Positions 1 to 8,084 of a stretch of 64,000 nt of DNA are shown piece after piece; position 1 is the stretch's first letter; every line of letters starts with the position of its first letter. The DNA lies in assembly GCA_905197955.1 (NCBI GenBank), contig CAJKAR010000019.1, positions 1-64,000 on the forward strand, read 5' to 3'. The DNA comes from an uncultured Lentisphaeria bacterium. Its GTDB lineage: Bacteria > Verrucomicrobiota > Lentisphaeria > Victivallales > UBA1829. Below the pieces are notes generated by a model, which made no database searches, was not told the DNA's origin, and worked only from the letters and a program-made list of their open reading frames with translations. The translations under genes and the position numbers were made by a program.

Positions 1-143
1 GCTTATTCAGCTGGACCGAAGCAGGTCACAGACCTGCACCGAGCCTGCGGCTCCTCTTATACCTCCGGGTGACCAGCTTATTCAGCTGGACTGAAGCAAG
101 TCAATGATCTGAACCGAGCCTGCGGCTCCCTGCCCTGCGGGTG
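1..143. repeat. Tandem 75-bp intergenic repeat, two copies, cut by window edge
   Basis: Copy 1 starts at base 1 and copy 2 at base 76. Both open with GCTTATTCAGCTGGAC and both contain ACCGAGCCTGCGGCTCC. Each carries a small hairpin, GAGCC-TGC-GGCTC, at 41-53 in copy 1. Copy 1 also has a perfect CAGGTC/GACCTG inverted repeat (22-36) that is degraded in copy 2. Copy 2 ends near 143 and is followed by a run of six T. No reading frame was recognised here. The array may continue to the left of the window. Confidence 0.75.
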
Positions 144-163
144 TTTTTTCTGTTTGGGTTATC

Positions 164-202
164 ATAAAAAGAGCCGGAGGAGAAAATCTCTCATCCGGCT
201 CT
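164..202 (-). terminator. Intrinsic terminator of the flotillin gene
   Basis: Read on the minus strand, a 9-bp stem (AGAGCCGGA, 202-194, with TCCGGCTCT, 178-170) is followed directly by a T tract. It lies about 30 nt past the flotillin stop codon. Confidence 0.8.
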
Positions 203-229
203 GCATCATGCGGTTGTGGAAGGAATCTG

Positions 230-1867
230 TTATTTTTCTGCGGATTCCTTGGCAGGAGTTTCGGGAAGTTCCGCTTCCGATTCCGCCTTTTTCTCCTCGA
301 CTTTTCCAAGATAGGCAGGAAGATCAAGTCCGGCCATATTGGCAATGTCATGCAGCGGAGGAAGACTCTTCACCATGCCGCTGAGGAAATTGGAAGTGGC
401 GGTTTTGCCATCCGCGCTCTTGCCGCCATCCCAGACAGTGACTTTGTCGATCTTGATTCCCTTGATCGCCTCCGCCTGCATCTGGACAAGCTGTTCCAGT
501 TTTTCGATGATGAGCATTTTGGCGGCGGCATCGGCATTGTTTCCACACGCGGAAACGATCTGATTGAAACCTTCGCCTTTGGCTTTGAGGATTTCGAAAT
601 TACCTTTCGCTTCGGCTTCGAGTTTCATGAAGATGGCATCCGCCTGTCCTTTGGCCTCTCGACGCATCTTTTCCGCTTCGGCTTCCGCACGGATGACGGT
701 CTGTTCCTTTTCGATCTCGGTCTTAACGATGTCTTCCGCTTTCTGCCGTTCCATTTCCATTTTGGCTCTGGCGACCTGCGCGGTTGTTTCCGCCTCGAAA
801 TCGGCCTGTTTGATCTTGGCTTCGGCAACACGTTTTGCTACTTCGGCAAGACGATAGGCTTCGGCTTCCTGTTCGACTCTCTGCGCATTGGATTTGGCGA
901 TCTCGATTGCGGAGAGGTTTTCGCCTTCGATTGCGGCGGCGTCGGCCTGTTTGACGGCAATACGTCTGTCGCGATCTGCTGCGGCTTCTCCGGTGAGGGC
1001 TTCGGCCTCGGCCTGTTTGACGGCGATACGTCTGTCACGATCCGCGGCGGCTTCTCCGGTAAGGGCTTCGGCTTCGGCTTTTTTAATGGCGATACGTCTG
1101 TCGCGATCCGCGGCGGCCTCTCCCGACTGGGCAATGGCTTCCGCTTCCGACACAGCAATACGCTGGACTTTACGGGCCTCCGCTTCTCCGATTCCGCCTT
1201 TCCGCTCTTCTTCCGCGACATCAACGCGGGCTTTGTTGACGGCTTCCGCGGCGGCGCGTCTTCCGATCGCATCAATGTATCCGCTTTCGTCGGTGATGTC
1301 GGTAATATTGACGTTCAGGAGCTGAAGTCCGAGCTTGTTGAGTTCTTCCGCGACGTTCTGCTCGATATTCCGCAGGAAGGTTTCACGGTCGGCATTGATC
1401 TGTTCGATCGTCATGGAGGCGATCACCAGACGGAGCTGACCGAAAATGATGTCTTTGGCCAGGTTTGCGATCTCATCCTGCGTCAGCCCCAGAAGACGGT
1501 TCGCCGCATTTCCCATCAGCGCCTCGTCCGTGCTGATGCCGACCGTAAACACCGACGGCACATTGATACGGATATTCTGATTGCACAATGCATTTGTCAG
1601 ACCCACATCGATCTGCATCGGCTGCAGCGAAAGGAACGCATAATCCTGGATGACCGGAATCACGAATGCGGCACCGCCGTGAATACAGCGGGCGGCTTTG
1701 TCGCCTCTGGTTTTACCATAGATCACAAGCACCTGGTCGGACGGGCACTTTTTATAACGGGTCGCCACTCCGATCAGGACAACGAACAGGATGAACAGCA
1801 GGAACACCGTGATGATGATTCCCCCCGCGACTCCCGCCGCGATTTGAGCCAGCAATAAATCGGCCAT
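230..1867 (-). CDS. Flotillin-like SPFH membrane scaffold protein
   Basis: The product is 545 residues. An N-terminal membrane segment (about residues 12-36) is followed by an SPFH/band-7 domain (about 40-220), then a long Ala/Glu/Lys-rich coiled coil (about 220-450) and a polar tail. This order matches bacterial flotillins (YqiK/YuaG type), which form large oligomers anchored in the inner membrane and organise membrane microdomains. The start is the ATG at 1867, preceded by GAGGAGA; an upstream in-frame TTG lacks a better ribosome site. The coiled coil contains three near-identical 22-residue units (about 243-308). No NfeD-type partner gene lies next to it within the window. The closest coding neighbour is an unrelated M24 peptidase gene, 147 nt upstream on the same strand. 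The family is clear; the physiological role is not known. Confidence 0.9.
   Translation of the reverse strand: MADLLLAQIAAGVAGGIIITVFLLFILFVVLIGVATRYKKCPSDQVLVIYGKTRGDKAARCIHGGAAFVIPVIQDYAFLSLQPMQIDVGLTNALCNQNIRINVPSVFTVGISTDEALMGNAANRLLGLTQDEIANLAKDIIFGQLRLVIASMTIEQINADRETFLRNIEQNVAEELNKLGLQLLNVNITDITDESGYIDAIGRRAAAEAVNKARVDVAEEERKGGIGEAEARKVQRIAVSEAEAIAQSGEAAADRDRRIAIKKAEAEALTGEAAADRDRRIAVKQAEAEALTGEAAADRDRRIAVKQADAAAIEGENLSAIEIAKSNAQRVEQEAEAYRLAEVAKRVAEAKIKQADFEAETTAQVARAKMEMERQKAEDIVKTEIEKEQTVIRAEAEAEKMRREAKGQADAIFMKLEAEAKGNFEILKAKGEGFNQIVSACGNNADAAAKMLIIEKLEQLVQMQAEAIKGIKIDKVTVWDGGKSADGKTATSNFLSGMVKSLPPLHDIANMAGLDLPAYLGKVEEKKAESEAELPETPAKESAEK
945..1142 (-). repeat. Three 66-bp tandem repeats inside the flotillin coiled coil
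   Basis: Units start at 945, 1011 and 1077 and encode 22-residue blocks centred on GEAAADRDRRIA. Copies differ at few bases, mostly synonymous, so this is a recent in-frame expansion. 22 residues equals two 11-residue (hendecad) periods, which would keep the helical register. Confidence 0.85.
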
Positions 1868-1932
1868 GCGCAATCTCTCCTCTTTTTTTGGTTGTTTTTC
1901 CCGATGAATCAGATCATCGGGGGTTCTCTGGT

Positions 1933-1960
1933 AAGATATCTAGTCCCTTCCGGAAATCAA
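1933..1960 (-). promoter_or_regulatory. Predicted flotillin promoter (TTGATT-16-TATCTT)
   Basis: On the minus strand TTGATT (1960-1955) and TATCTT (1938-1933) are separated by 16 bp, about 65 nt upstream of the flotillin ATG. The spacing matches other promoters in the window; the -10 is imperfect. Confidence 0.4.
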
Positions 1961-2014
1961 GCACATTTCCGGAAAAAACGGATTTTTTTACTCTGGAATT
2001 TCTCTGTCCGGAGA

Positions 2015-3142
2015 TTATTCGATTTCAAGTTCTTTTTCCATGGTGTTGAAATTGCGGCAGCCGTTTTCCGTCACAGCGACAATATCTTCCAGACGAATGC
2101 CGCCCCATGCGGGATCGTAAAGTCCCGGCTCCACGCTGACGACATTGCCTTTTACGAGCGGATTCCGGTTCAGCGGCGAAACACGCGGGCCTTCATGGAT
2201 TTCGAGTCCGAGACCATGTCCGAGTCCGTGGATGAAACCGCAGGGAATTCCATCCTGATTCCGTCCGGTGGGGAAACCGTCGGCGGCCATCGACTCCGCC
2301 GCCGCGATGTGAACCTCTGCCGCACAAACGCCCGCTCGGATCATCGCGAGTGCGGTTTCCGAGGCCTTCAGGACCGACAAGAAGGCTTTCCGGACAATCG
2401 GAGACGCTTTGCCTTTGCAGAATGTACGGGTCATATCGCCCCAGTAGCCGCTGCGGTCGCTGCGGGGAAAGATATCGCAGACGATCGGCTCTCCGGCCTT
2501 CAGCGGACCGGATCCGAGATTGTGGGGCTGGGAGGCGTCCCTGCCGCACGACGTGATGGTCTGAGAAGCCGTATACCCGCGGGATTTCAGAAATCCTTCG
2601 ATCTCCGAGCGGAGCATGTCGCATGTGAAAAGTCTGCCGGAGAGCGTCAGATATCCTCTGGAGTTCACTTTAGACTGGCGGATCAGATCGCGGGCATAGC
2701 GCATGGAGTCTTCCGTGACGGCTTCCGCCTTTGCGATTTCCCGGAGTTCCGAAGCGGTCTTCACGAGCCGTTTCGGCATGAATTCGCTTTTTGCCGGAAG
2801 TACGCCGATGCCGTTCGACCGCAGGAAATCCGCGATCAGGAGAGGGAAATCTCCCGGGACGAGCCATTCCGTGATCCCGCAGCGCCGGGAGAGATTCAGA
2901 AGAACGGCCTGATCGGGACGGTCGTTGGAATCCTCCAGGAAGGATTCCCGGTTCAGCACGGTAACCGTTTTCCGCGCCTCCTGTCTGCCTCTTGCGTATT
3001 CCAGCTGGGAAAGGATAAGTCCTTTTTCACGGCCGGCTTCAAAGTAGATGACTTCATCCGGAGCGTTGAATCCGCCTGCGTAAAGAACATCCGCAGAGAC
3101 AGCCGGCGATGCGGCGATCAGTTTTCCCGTACGTTTTTTCAT
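2015..3142 (-). CDS. M24-family metallopeptidase (Xaa-Pro aminopeptidase-like)
   Basis: The product is 375 residues with a creatinase-type N-terminal domain (about 1-125) and a pita-bread catalytic domain (about 130-370). All five dinuclear metal ligands of the M24 family are visible: Asp223, Asp236, His309 (in HGLGHG), Glu338 (in VEPG) and Glu352 (in RLED). There is no signal peptide, so it is expected in the cytoplasm, releasing N-terminal residues from X-Pro or similar peptides. Exact substrate specificity cannot be read from sequence. AGGAGG lies just before the ATG. It is transcribed away from plsY and is separated from flotillin by a likely promoter. Confidence 0.88.
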   Translation of the reverse strand: MKKRTGKLIAASPAVSADVLYAGGFNAPDEVIYFEAGREKGLILSQLEYARGRQEARKTVTVLNRESFLEDSNDRPDQAVLLNLSRRCGITEWLVPGDFPLLIADFLRSNGIGVLPAKSEFMPKRLVKTASELREIAKAEAVTEDSMRYARDLIRQSKVNSRGYLTLSGRLFTCDMLRSEIEGFLKSRGYTASQTITSCGRDASQPHNLGSGPLKAGEPIVCDIFPRSDRSGYWGDMTRTFCKGKASPIVRKAFLSVLKASETALAMIRAGVCAAEVHIAAAESMAADGFPTGRNQDGIPCGFIHGLGHGLGLEIHEGPRVSPLNRNPLVKGNVVSVEPGLYDPAWGGIRLEDIVAVTENGCRNFNTMEKELEIE

Positions 3143-3217
3143 GATAAATCCTCCTGAAAGACGGATAAAATGGAAATCCGCCTTTATTTTAAGCAGTTTG
3201 TGTTGTATATTTCCGTA

Positions 3218-3245
3218 AATATAGACTGTTTTTGAAAAGTCGCAA
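3218..3245 (-). promoter_or_regulatory. Predicted M24 peptidase promoter (TTGCGA-16-TATATT)
   Basis: The minus strand has TTGCGA (3245-3240), a 16-bp spacer and TATATT (3223-3218), upstream of the peptidase ATG at 3142 in the divergent plsY intergenic space. Confidence 0.5.
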
Positions 3246-3263
3246 ATAAAATTGAGGTTGTAA

Positions 3264-3917
3264 ATGAGTGGTTCTTATCTTCTGGAGATTGCGTCCGTTC
3301 TGATCATCTCGTATTTGATCGGTTCGATTCCGTTTGGTTTTCTGATCGGGAAACTTCGCGGGATCGACATCCGGAAGCACGGCAGCGGCAATATCGGAGC
3401 GACCAATGTGACCCGCGTGGTCGGTCCTGTCTATGGAAAGCTCTGCTTCTTTCTGGACTTTCTGAAAGGACTGCTTCCCTCTGGTCTTGTTCTTTTCCTG
3501 ACGGAACATACACGGGATCTGGAAGATCCTTACACTCTGCTTCCTGTGGCAGCGACTTTTGCCGTGGTTGCGGGCCATATCTGGCCGATCTATCTCAAGT
3601 TCAAAGGCGGCAAGGGGATTTCGACTGCGGCGGGAGCCATTCTGCCGTTATCGCCCTGGGCGGTGCTGATCGCCTTTGCCGCATGGGTCGTGGTATTCAA
3701 GGCAAGCGGGTATGTTTCTCTTGCGAGCATTACGGCGGCAATTGTTCTGCCGGCATCGGCAATTCTGCTTCGTCTGTTTCATCTTTCCGATGTCAGTACG
3801 GCGGCGATCATACTGTTTATTCTGCTTGGAATCCTCGCGATTCTGAAACATACATCCAATATCAAACGACTGGTCAACGGAACAGAGAACAGATTTTCCT
3901 CGGGAGACGGCAAATGA
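3264..3917 (+). CDS. plsY: Acyl-phosphate:glycerol-3-phosphate acyltransferase
   Basis: The 217-residue product is a multi-pass inner-membrane protein of PlsY type. Conserved loops are visible: GSIPFGFLIGKLRGIDIRKH, then GSGNIGATNVTR, and later GHIWPIYLKFKGGKGIST. PlsY transfers the acyl group from acyl-phosphate to position 1 of glycerol-3-phosphate, the first committed step of phospholipid synthesis. It usually works with PlsX, which is not in this window. Its last codon overlaps the gpsA start (ATGA), so the two are translationally coupled. Together they make and use glycerol-3-phosphate. Confidence 0.95.
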   Translation: MSGSYLLEIASVLIISYLIGSIPFGFLIGKLRGIDIRKHGSGNIGATNVTRVVGPVYGKLCFFLDFLKGLLPSGLVLFLTEHTRDLEDPYTLLPVAATFAVVAGHIWPIYLKFKGGKGISTAAGAILPLSPWAVLIAFAAWVVVFKASGYVSLASITAAIVLPASAILLRLFHLSDVSTAAIILFILLGILAILKHTSNIKRLVNGTENRFSSGDGK

Positions 3918-4912
3918 AAAAAATTACGGTGCTCGGTGACGGCGGCTGGGGAACGGCTCTGGCGCTTACGATCCTCAAAAACAATCATGATGTAACTCTC
4001 TGGGGGGCGTTTGAGGAGAATATCGAAACGATCCGGACAAAGAGGATCAACCGTTTTCTGCCGGGAGTGGAGATTCCTGGGAATCTCAAAGTGACGTCCT
4101 CCATTGAAGAGGCTGTCGAAAATGCGGAAATCGTTGTTCTTGCGTCACCGTCGCAGTACATGCGCGGCACCCTGAACATGTTCAAGGAGTACTTTGTCCC
4201 GGAACGTCAGCTTCTGGTCAACGTGGCAAAAGGCATTGAGAACGACACGCTCAAATGCATGCATCAGATCTGCCGGGAGGTTCTCGGCGACGCGATGTAT
4301 GCGACGCTTTCCGGACCGAGTCATGCCGAGGAGGTTTCCCGGGGGATCCCGACTGCGGTCGTAGCGGCCTCTGTGGACAAAACTTATGCAAAAACAATTC
4401 AGGAGGCGTTTATGACCTCCGATTTCCGCATTTATACCACTCGTGATGTTGTCAGTGTCGAGCTTGGCGGCGCATTGAAAAATGTGCTTGCGATTGCCGC
4501 CGGCATTCTCGACGGAATGAAACTGGGGGACAACTCCAAGGCGGCGCTGATCACGCGCGGCATTGCCGAAATGGCGCGTCTGGGCGTTGAGCTCGGAGGA
4601 AAACGCGAAACATTTGCAGGACTTTCGGGGATCGGGGATCTGATCGTAACCTGCATGAGCCGTCACAGCCGGAACCGCCATGTGGGAGAAGAGCTCGGGC
4701 GCGGAAAGAAGCTCGATCAGATTACCGCAGAAATGGGGATGGTCGTTGCGGAAGGGGTCAAAACCGCGATCTCCGCACACATGCTTGCCGGACGGAAGCA
4801 ATGTGAAACACCGATCATCAATGAAGTGTTCAATGTTCTCTACAACGATCTTTCACCGAAAGATGCCGTTGCCGATCTCATGAACAGGACCGCCCGCGAC
4901 GAAGAAGACTGA
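3914..4912 (+). CDS. gpsA: NAD(P)-dependent glycerol-3-phosphate dehydrogenase
   Basis: The 332-residue product starts with the Rossmann motif GDGGWGTALA. It carries typical GpsA blocks, including LSGPSHAEEV, the catalytic Lys region GGALKNVLAIAAG, and LSGIGDLIVTC. It reduces dihydroxyacetone phosphate to sn-glycerol-3-phosphate in the cytoplasm. The ATG at 3914 overlaps the plsY stop by four bases. An open frame extends upstream inside plsY but has no homology there. Length is normal for the family. The gene is convergent with the AraC regulator. Confidence 0.96.
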   Translation: MKKITVLGDGGWGTALALTILKNNHDVTLWGAFEENIETIRTKRINRFLPGVEIPGNLKVTSSIEEAVENAEIVVLASPSQYMRGTLNMFKEYFVPERQLLVNVAKGIENDTLKCMHQICREVLGDAMYATLSGPSHAEEVSRGIPTAVVAASVDKTYAKTIQEAFMTSDFRIYTTRDVVSVELGGALKNVLAIAAGILDGMKLGDNSKAALITRGIAEMARLGVELGGKRETFAGLSGIGDLIVTCMSRHSRNRHVGEELGRGKKLDQITAEMGMVVAEGVKTAISAHMLAGRKQCETPIINEVFNVLYNDLSPKDAVADLMNRTARDEED

Positions 4913-4957
4913 TTTTCGCCGGCCCTCCTCTTCCATCAGCGGAAGATCCGGAACTCT

Positions 4958-5806
4958 TCATTTCCGCTCCCGCCGGACCTGTCCGGGACGTCTGCCGTAA
5001 TAATTCGTAAACACCTTCGAAAAGGCAAATGCGGAAGAGTAACCGAGCGATGCGGCAATCGACTCCAGACTCTCACTGCTGTTGCATAAAAGACCATACG
5101 CCTGAAGCATTTTCACCTTCCGGATCAGTCTGGCCGGCCCCGCTCCATAGTTCCGGCAGCACAGTTTATAGAGCAGCGAGGGTGACATGTTCATGGCCCG
5201 CGCCAAACTCCCGACCGTCCACTTCTCCCCCGGCGACTCTTCCAGCAGATGAAACAGTTTATCGGTACGGACCGTATGTTTTTCTTCCGCAAGATTGCGC
5301 TCCAAAAGCACTTTCATCAATCCATCCAGATAATGAAGCACTTCACTGCAATTTCTCCGTCGGATGCTGTACTCGGACCAGAACATTTCCATCAAATTCC
5401 GAAGCTCCTCCAGGTTGACCGCCTCCTGTGCCGTCATTCCGGAAGCCAGAGGCGTTTGCCGCTTGAAATAAAGATGTTCAAACTCGCTCTCTCTGGATAC
5501 GATCCGCTGGTTCTCGGCAGATGACCGCAGCAGAAGCGTTCCCCTTTTCCCTTCCATCCGGTCCCCCTTCCCGTTTTCGACACAAATATCTCCCTTCAGA
5601 ACAAACCAGAAAATCGTAAATTCACGGGTCTGTTTTTCCACATTCCATGCAAAAGGAGGAGTGCCGCTGAGCACCGCAATCCCGCCCTCGAAAATTCCGA
5701 AATCGCGGAGCTGTTTCAGGGACTCCTGCTGAAACGGAAGGGCCCGACAGGATTTGATCGTCATCGGATTTCCCGCTCCGGATATTTTTTTTATGATTTC
5801 AGCCAT
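4958..5806 (-). CDS. AraC-family transcriptional regulator
   Basis: The 282-residue product has an N-terminal cupin-like sensor region (about 20-150) and a C-terminal AraC/XylS double helix-turn-helix (about 185-282). The latter includes WTVGSLARAMNMSPSLLYKL and SLESIAASLGYSSAFAFSKVF. The start is the ATG at 5806; the longer open frame to 6283 would overlap the divergent gene and lacks domain sequence. It is transcribed divergently from the TIM-barrel-like sugar enzyme at 5873 and probably controls it. The divergent promoter -35 overlaps this start codon. The effector is unknown, presumably a sugar. Confidence 0.85.
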   Translation of the reverse strand: MAEIIKKISGAGNPMTIKSCRALPFQQESLKQLRDFGIFEGGIAVLSGTPPFAWNVEKQTREFTIFWFVLKGDICVENGKGDRMEGKRGTLLLRSSAENQRIVSRESEFEHLYFKRQTPLASGMTAQEAVNLEELRNLMEMFWSEYSIRRRNCSEVLHYLDGLMKVLLERNLAEEKHTVRTDKLFHLLEESPGEKWTVGSLARAMNMSPSLLYKLCCRNYGAGPARLIRKVKMLQAYGLLCNSSESLESIAASLGYSSAFAFSKVFTNYYGRRPGQVRRERK

Positions 5807-5834
5807 TGCCGGATTCCCGTTTTTTATGTATAAT
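5806..5834 (+). promoter_or_regulatory. Predicted promoter for the 5873 gene (TTGCCG-17-TATAAT)
   Basis: TTGCCG at 5806-5811 and TATAAT at 5829-5834 are 17 bp apart. The -35 hexamer touches the araC start codon on the other strand, so one regulatory region serves both genes. Confidence 0.55.
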
Positions 5835-5872
5835 ATAAAACAAAAAAAAGAGAAAATCAAAGAGAAGAAATT

Positions 5873-7336
5873 ATGAAAATGAATATGGATCGGAACCTTC
5901 TGCTTCAGGAAGATGCAAATGTGCCGCTCAATCTGCTGACCAGTCCGGATTTGACAATAACAGAGTGGCTGGCACATCGTTTCCGTCATATTCCCGACAG
6001 TATGATCGGAACGATTGTCTGGGATATGGGACTGGAATCGGAAGCATGGAGTGTCTACACCCGAACTCGACTGCTTCCCCTCCGGGATTCCCCGAAACTT
6101 CAGGAATGGGCGGCCCAGGGAATCGACTGGCTCGATCAATGCATTGAAACGGCGGCCCGCCACGGAATCGCCTCCTTCTGGAATCACCGGATCTCCGAAG
6201 TGGATCTGCCTCATCCCTGGATCAATCCCATGGGTCTGCCGCCCGATGACAAACGACGGGAAAATAATCTGAAAAAAGCTCATCCGGAATGGCTCCTACC
6301 CTGCTGGTGGCCGCAGGGGCTCTGGAATCTGGCCCATCCGGAACTCCGCAAACATAAACTGGCGATTCTGAGGGAACTGATGGAAAACTATCGACTTTCC
6401 GGACTGCAGCTTGATTTTGCCCGTCATACCCCCTGCCTTCCACCCGGACGGGAATGGGAAATGCGAGATCATGCCACGGAATTTGTCCGCATGGTCCGCT
6501 CCATGCTGGACGAGGTCGGGAAAAAACGAAACGAAAAACTGGAACTGATGGTCCGAGTCGGCGATACCATCGCCGGAAACCATCTGGACGGACTGGAAGT
6601 GGAACGCTGGATCGCCGAAGATCTCATTGACGTTCTGGTCCCAGGCGGACGAGGCACCGTGGATATTGCCGGATTCCGAAATCTGCCGGGAGGAGAAAGA
6701 ATCAGAATCTGTCCGAGCTTCGACGCACATCATACCGCGGAAGGATATCACGCACCCTGCGCGGAGTATCTGCGCGGTTTTTTCTGCAATTTTCTCTATC
6801 AGGGAGCAGATTCCATCAGTCTTTTCAACTGGTTCGGGCAGCATGACAGAAATACTCCGGACGACCCTGCCGAACTAGCTCTGTTCCGAGAAGGCGGATC
6901 CCTGAAAAAAATGGCTCCTCTTCCGAAAATGTACGCGGCGGAAAGCCGAGGAGAATACCCGTGGGCACAGAATTATATTTATCGCGGAGAAGACAAACCG
7001 CTTCCGGCTGTCGCGGCTCACGGAGCCGGCGCCATCATTCCGATTGAAATTTATCAGGATCGTCCGCTGGACCGTCTGGAAATTCTGGTCGAAGGCATGA
7101 AGCAGGGCGACATCGAAGAACTGTGTCTGAATGGAATTCCCCTCACGGAAACAGCCTTTCTTCCGGAACGCCCCGACCGGTATGCCATGAAAAAATGCAC
7201 CTATCCGGCGGCGGTCTATGCAATCGACGAGAATATGCGTCTTCCGAAAGGACGAAACCGGATCTCCGTTCTCTTCCGTCCCAACAGGAATCCGAGACTG
7301 TTTACGATCCGGAGAATGGAAATCTTTACGAAATAA
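5873..7336 (+). CDS. Putative TIM-barrel glycoside-hydrolase-like protein
   Basis: The 487-residue product has no signal peptide. Its pattern fits the glycoside-hydrolase-like TIM-barrel proteins. Features include AARHGIASFWNHRISEVDLP, a buried-strand acidic motif GLQLDFARH, a segment DLIDVLVPGG, and a C-terminal beta-rich domain (about 380-487) that resembles an accessory sandwich. I did not recognise a named family with certainty and cannot assign catalytic residues beyond the candidate Asp in LDF. It is divergent from an AraC regulator, which supports a role in intracellular sugar or oligosaccharide metabolism. AGAGAAG precedes the ATG. The family assignment is tentative. Confidence 0.6.
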   Translation: MKMNMDRNLLLQEDANVPLNLLTSPDLTITEWLAHRFRHIPDSMIGTIVWDMGLESEAWSVYTRTRLLPLRDSPKLQEWAAQGIDWLDQCIETAARHGIASFWNHRISEVDLPHPWINPMGLPPDDKRRENNLKKAHPEWLLPCWWPQGLWNLAHPELRKHKLAILRELMENYRLSGLQLDFARHTPCLPPGREWEMRDHATEFVRMVRSMLDEVGKKRNEKLELMVRVGDTIAGNHLDGLEVERWIAEDLIDVLVPGGRGTVDIAGFRNLPGGERIRICPSFDAHHTAEGYHAPCAEYLRGFFCNFLYQGADSISLFNWFGQHDRNTPDDPAELALFREGGSLKKMAPLPKMYAAESRGEYPWAQNYIYRGEDKPLPAVAAHGAGAIIPIEIYQDRPLDRLEILVEGMKQGDIEELCLNGIPLTETAFLPERPDRYAMKKCTYPAAVYAIDENMRLPKGRNRISVLFRPNRNPRLFTIRRMEIFTK

Positions 7337-7371
7337 CCTCTTCTCCGGATGGATAAATAAACAGAGGGGAA

Positions 7372-7402
7372 AAAGATGCTTTGAAAAGAAAAAAGCATCT
7401 TT
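7372..7402. terminator. Bidirectional hairpin between convergent genes
   Basis: An 11-bp perfect stem (AAAGATGCTTT, 7372-7382, with AAAGCATCTTT, 7392-7402) sits between the stops of the 5873 and 7410 genes. T tracts are short, so strength is uncertain. Confidence 0.6.
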
Positions 7403-7409
7403 CCGCAGC

Positions 7410-8075
7410 TTACAAACGATCCGTCTGCGGAATCCGCAGCCATCCGAAGGAGGTGTCTCCCGGTTTGGTCTGCATCCGGTAGCGGGTCATAATCTGGACA
7501 TGCCCGTCGTAAAACGCCTGATTGGTCCGCTGATCGGTGATGTTCACCGTATTGCCATGAAAGTAACCGATGTTATCCATGTATTCATACTGCGAATTGG
7601 AGGACTTCTTGTCGCCGACAATGATCGTCATGGAGGGCCGTTTGATACTCGAACGCCGATAATATCCTCCCCATGCGCCGTCTAGTTTGGAAGACGCGGC
7701 ATAAGGATTCCTCCCGTAAGAAGAAAAACCGTATACAGGAATATCATCCGGCTTCAGCGGACAGATCGGATTGAACGCATAAGGCGGCTCCTTCCTGAAT
7801 TTGCCGGAAAGTTCCGCACTCAGCCAGGCGGTCCAGTAATAATTGCTTCCGCCTTGCGGATCTTTTACTTCCTGAGAGATCGGATAATCATCGTTATTGT
7901 CGCAATAAAGATTGTATGCCGATGCAATGCTTTTCAAGCTGTTTGTACATACAATTCCCTGGGCGGCTTTTCTCGCCTTGCCCAGAGCCGGCAGCAGAAG
8001 AGCCGTTAAAATGGCAATCACGGCAATTACCACAAGGAGCTCTACAAGAGTGAACAACATTCTTTTCCGCATCAT
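7410..8075 (-). CDS. Type II secretion pseudopilin-like protein
   Basis: The 221-residue product begins MMRKRM then [16 protein letters not shown], the class III prepilin cleavage and methylation signal with Glu at position +5 of the mature protein. A hydrophobic helix and a soluble C-terminal domain follow, and the terminal motif FYDGHVQ is typical of the Planctomycetes/Verrucomicrobia/Lentisphaerae pseudopilin-like families. It should be processed by a prepilin peptidase and embedded in or exported across the inner membrane; its task is unknown. It lies 9 nt after the lyase-like gene and is the last gene of the lacI operon. AGGAG precedes the ATG. It is one of three such genes in the window. 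Confidence 0.88.
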   Translation of the reverse strand: MMRKRMLFTLVELLVVIAVIAILTALLLPALGKARKAAQGIVCTNSLKSIASAYNLYCDNNDDYPISQEVKDPQGGSNYYWTAWLSAELSGKFRKEPPYAFNPICPLKPDDIPVYGFSSYGRNPYAASSKLDGAWGGYYRRSSIKRPSMTIIVGDKKSSNSQYEYMDNIGYFHGNTVNITDQRTNQAFYDGHVQIMTRYRMQTKPGDTSFGWLRIPQTDRL

Positions 8076-8084
8076 GATTCTCCT

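Noticed and set aside
350..1858. 502-codon open frame antisense to flotillin
   Set aside because: It mirrors the codon pattern of the real gene, has no known motifs and no credible start signal.
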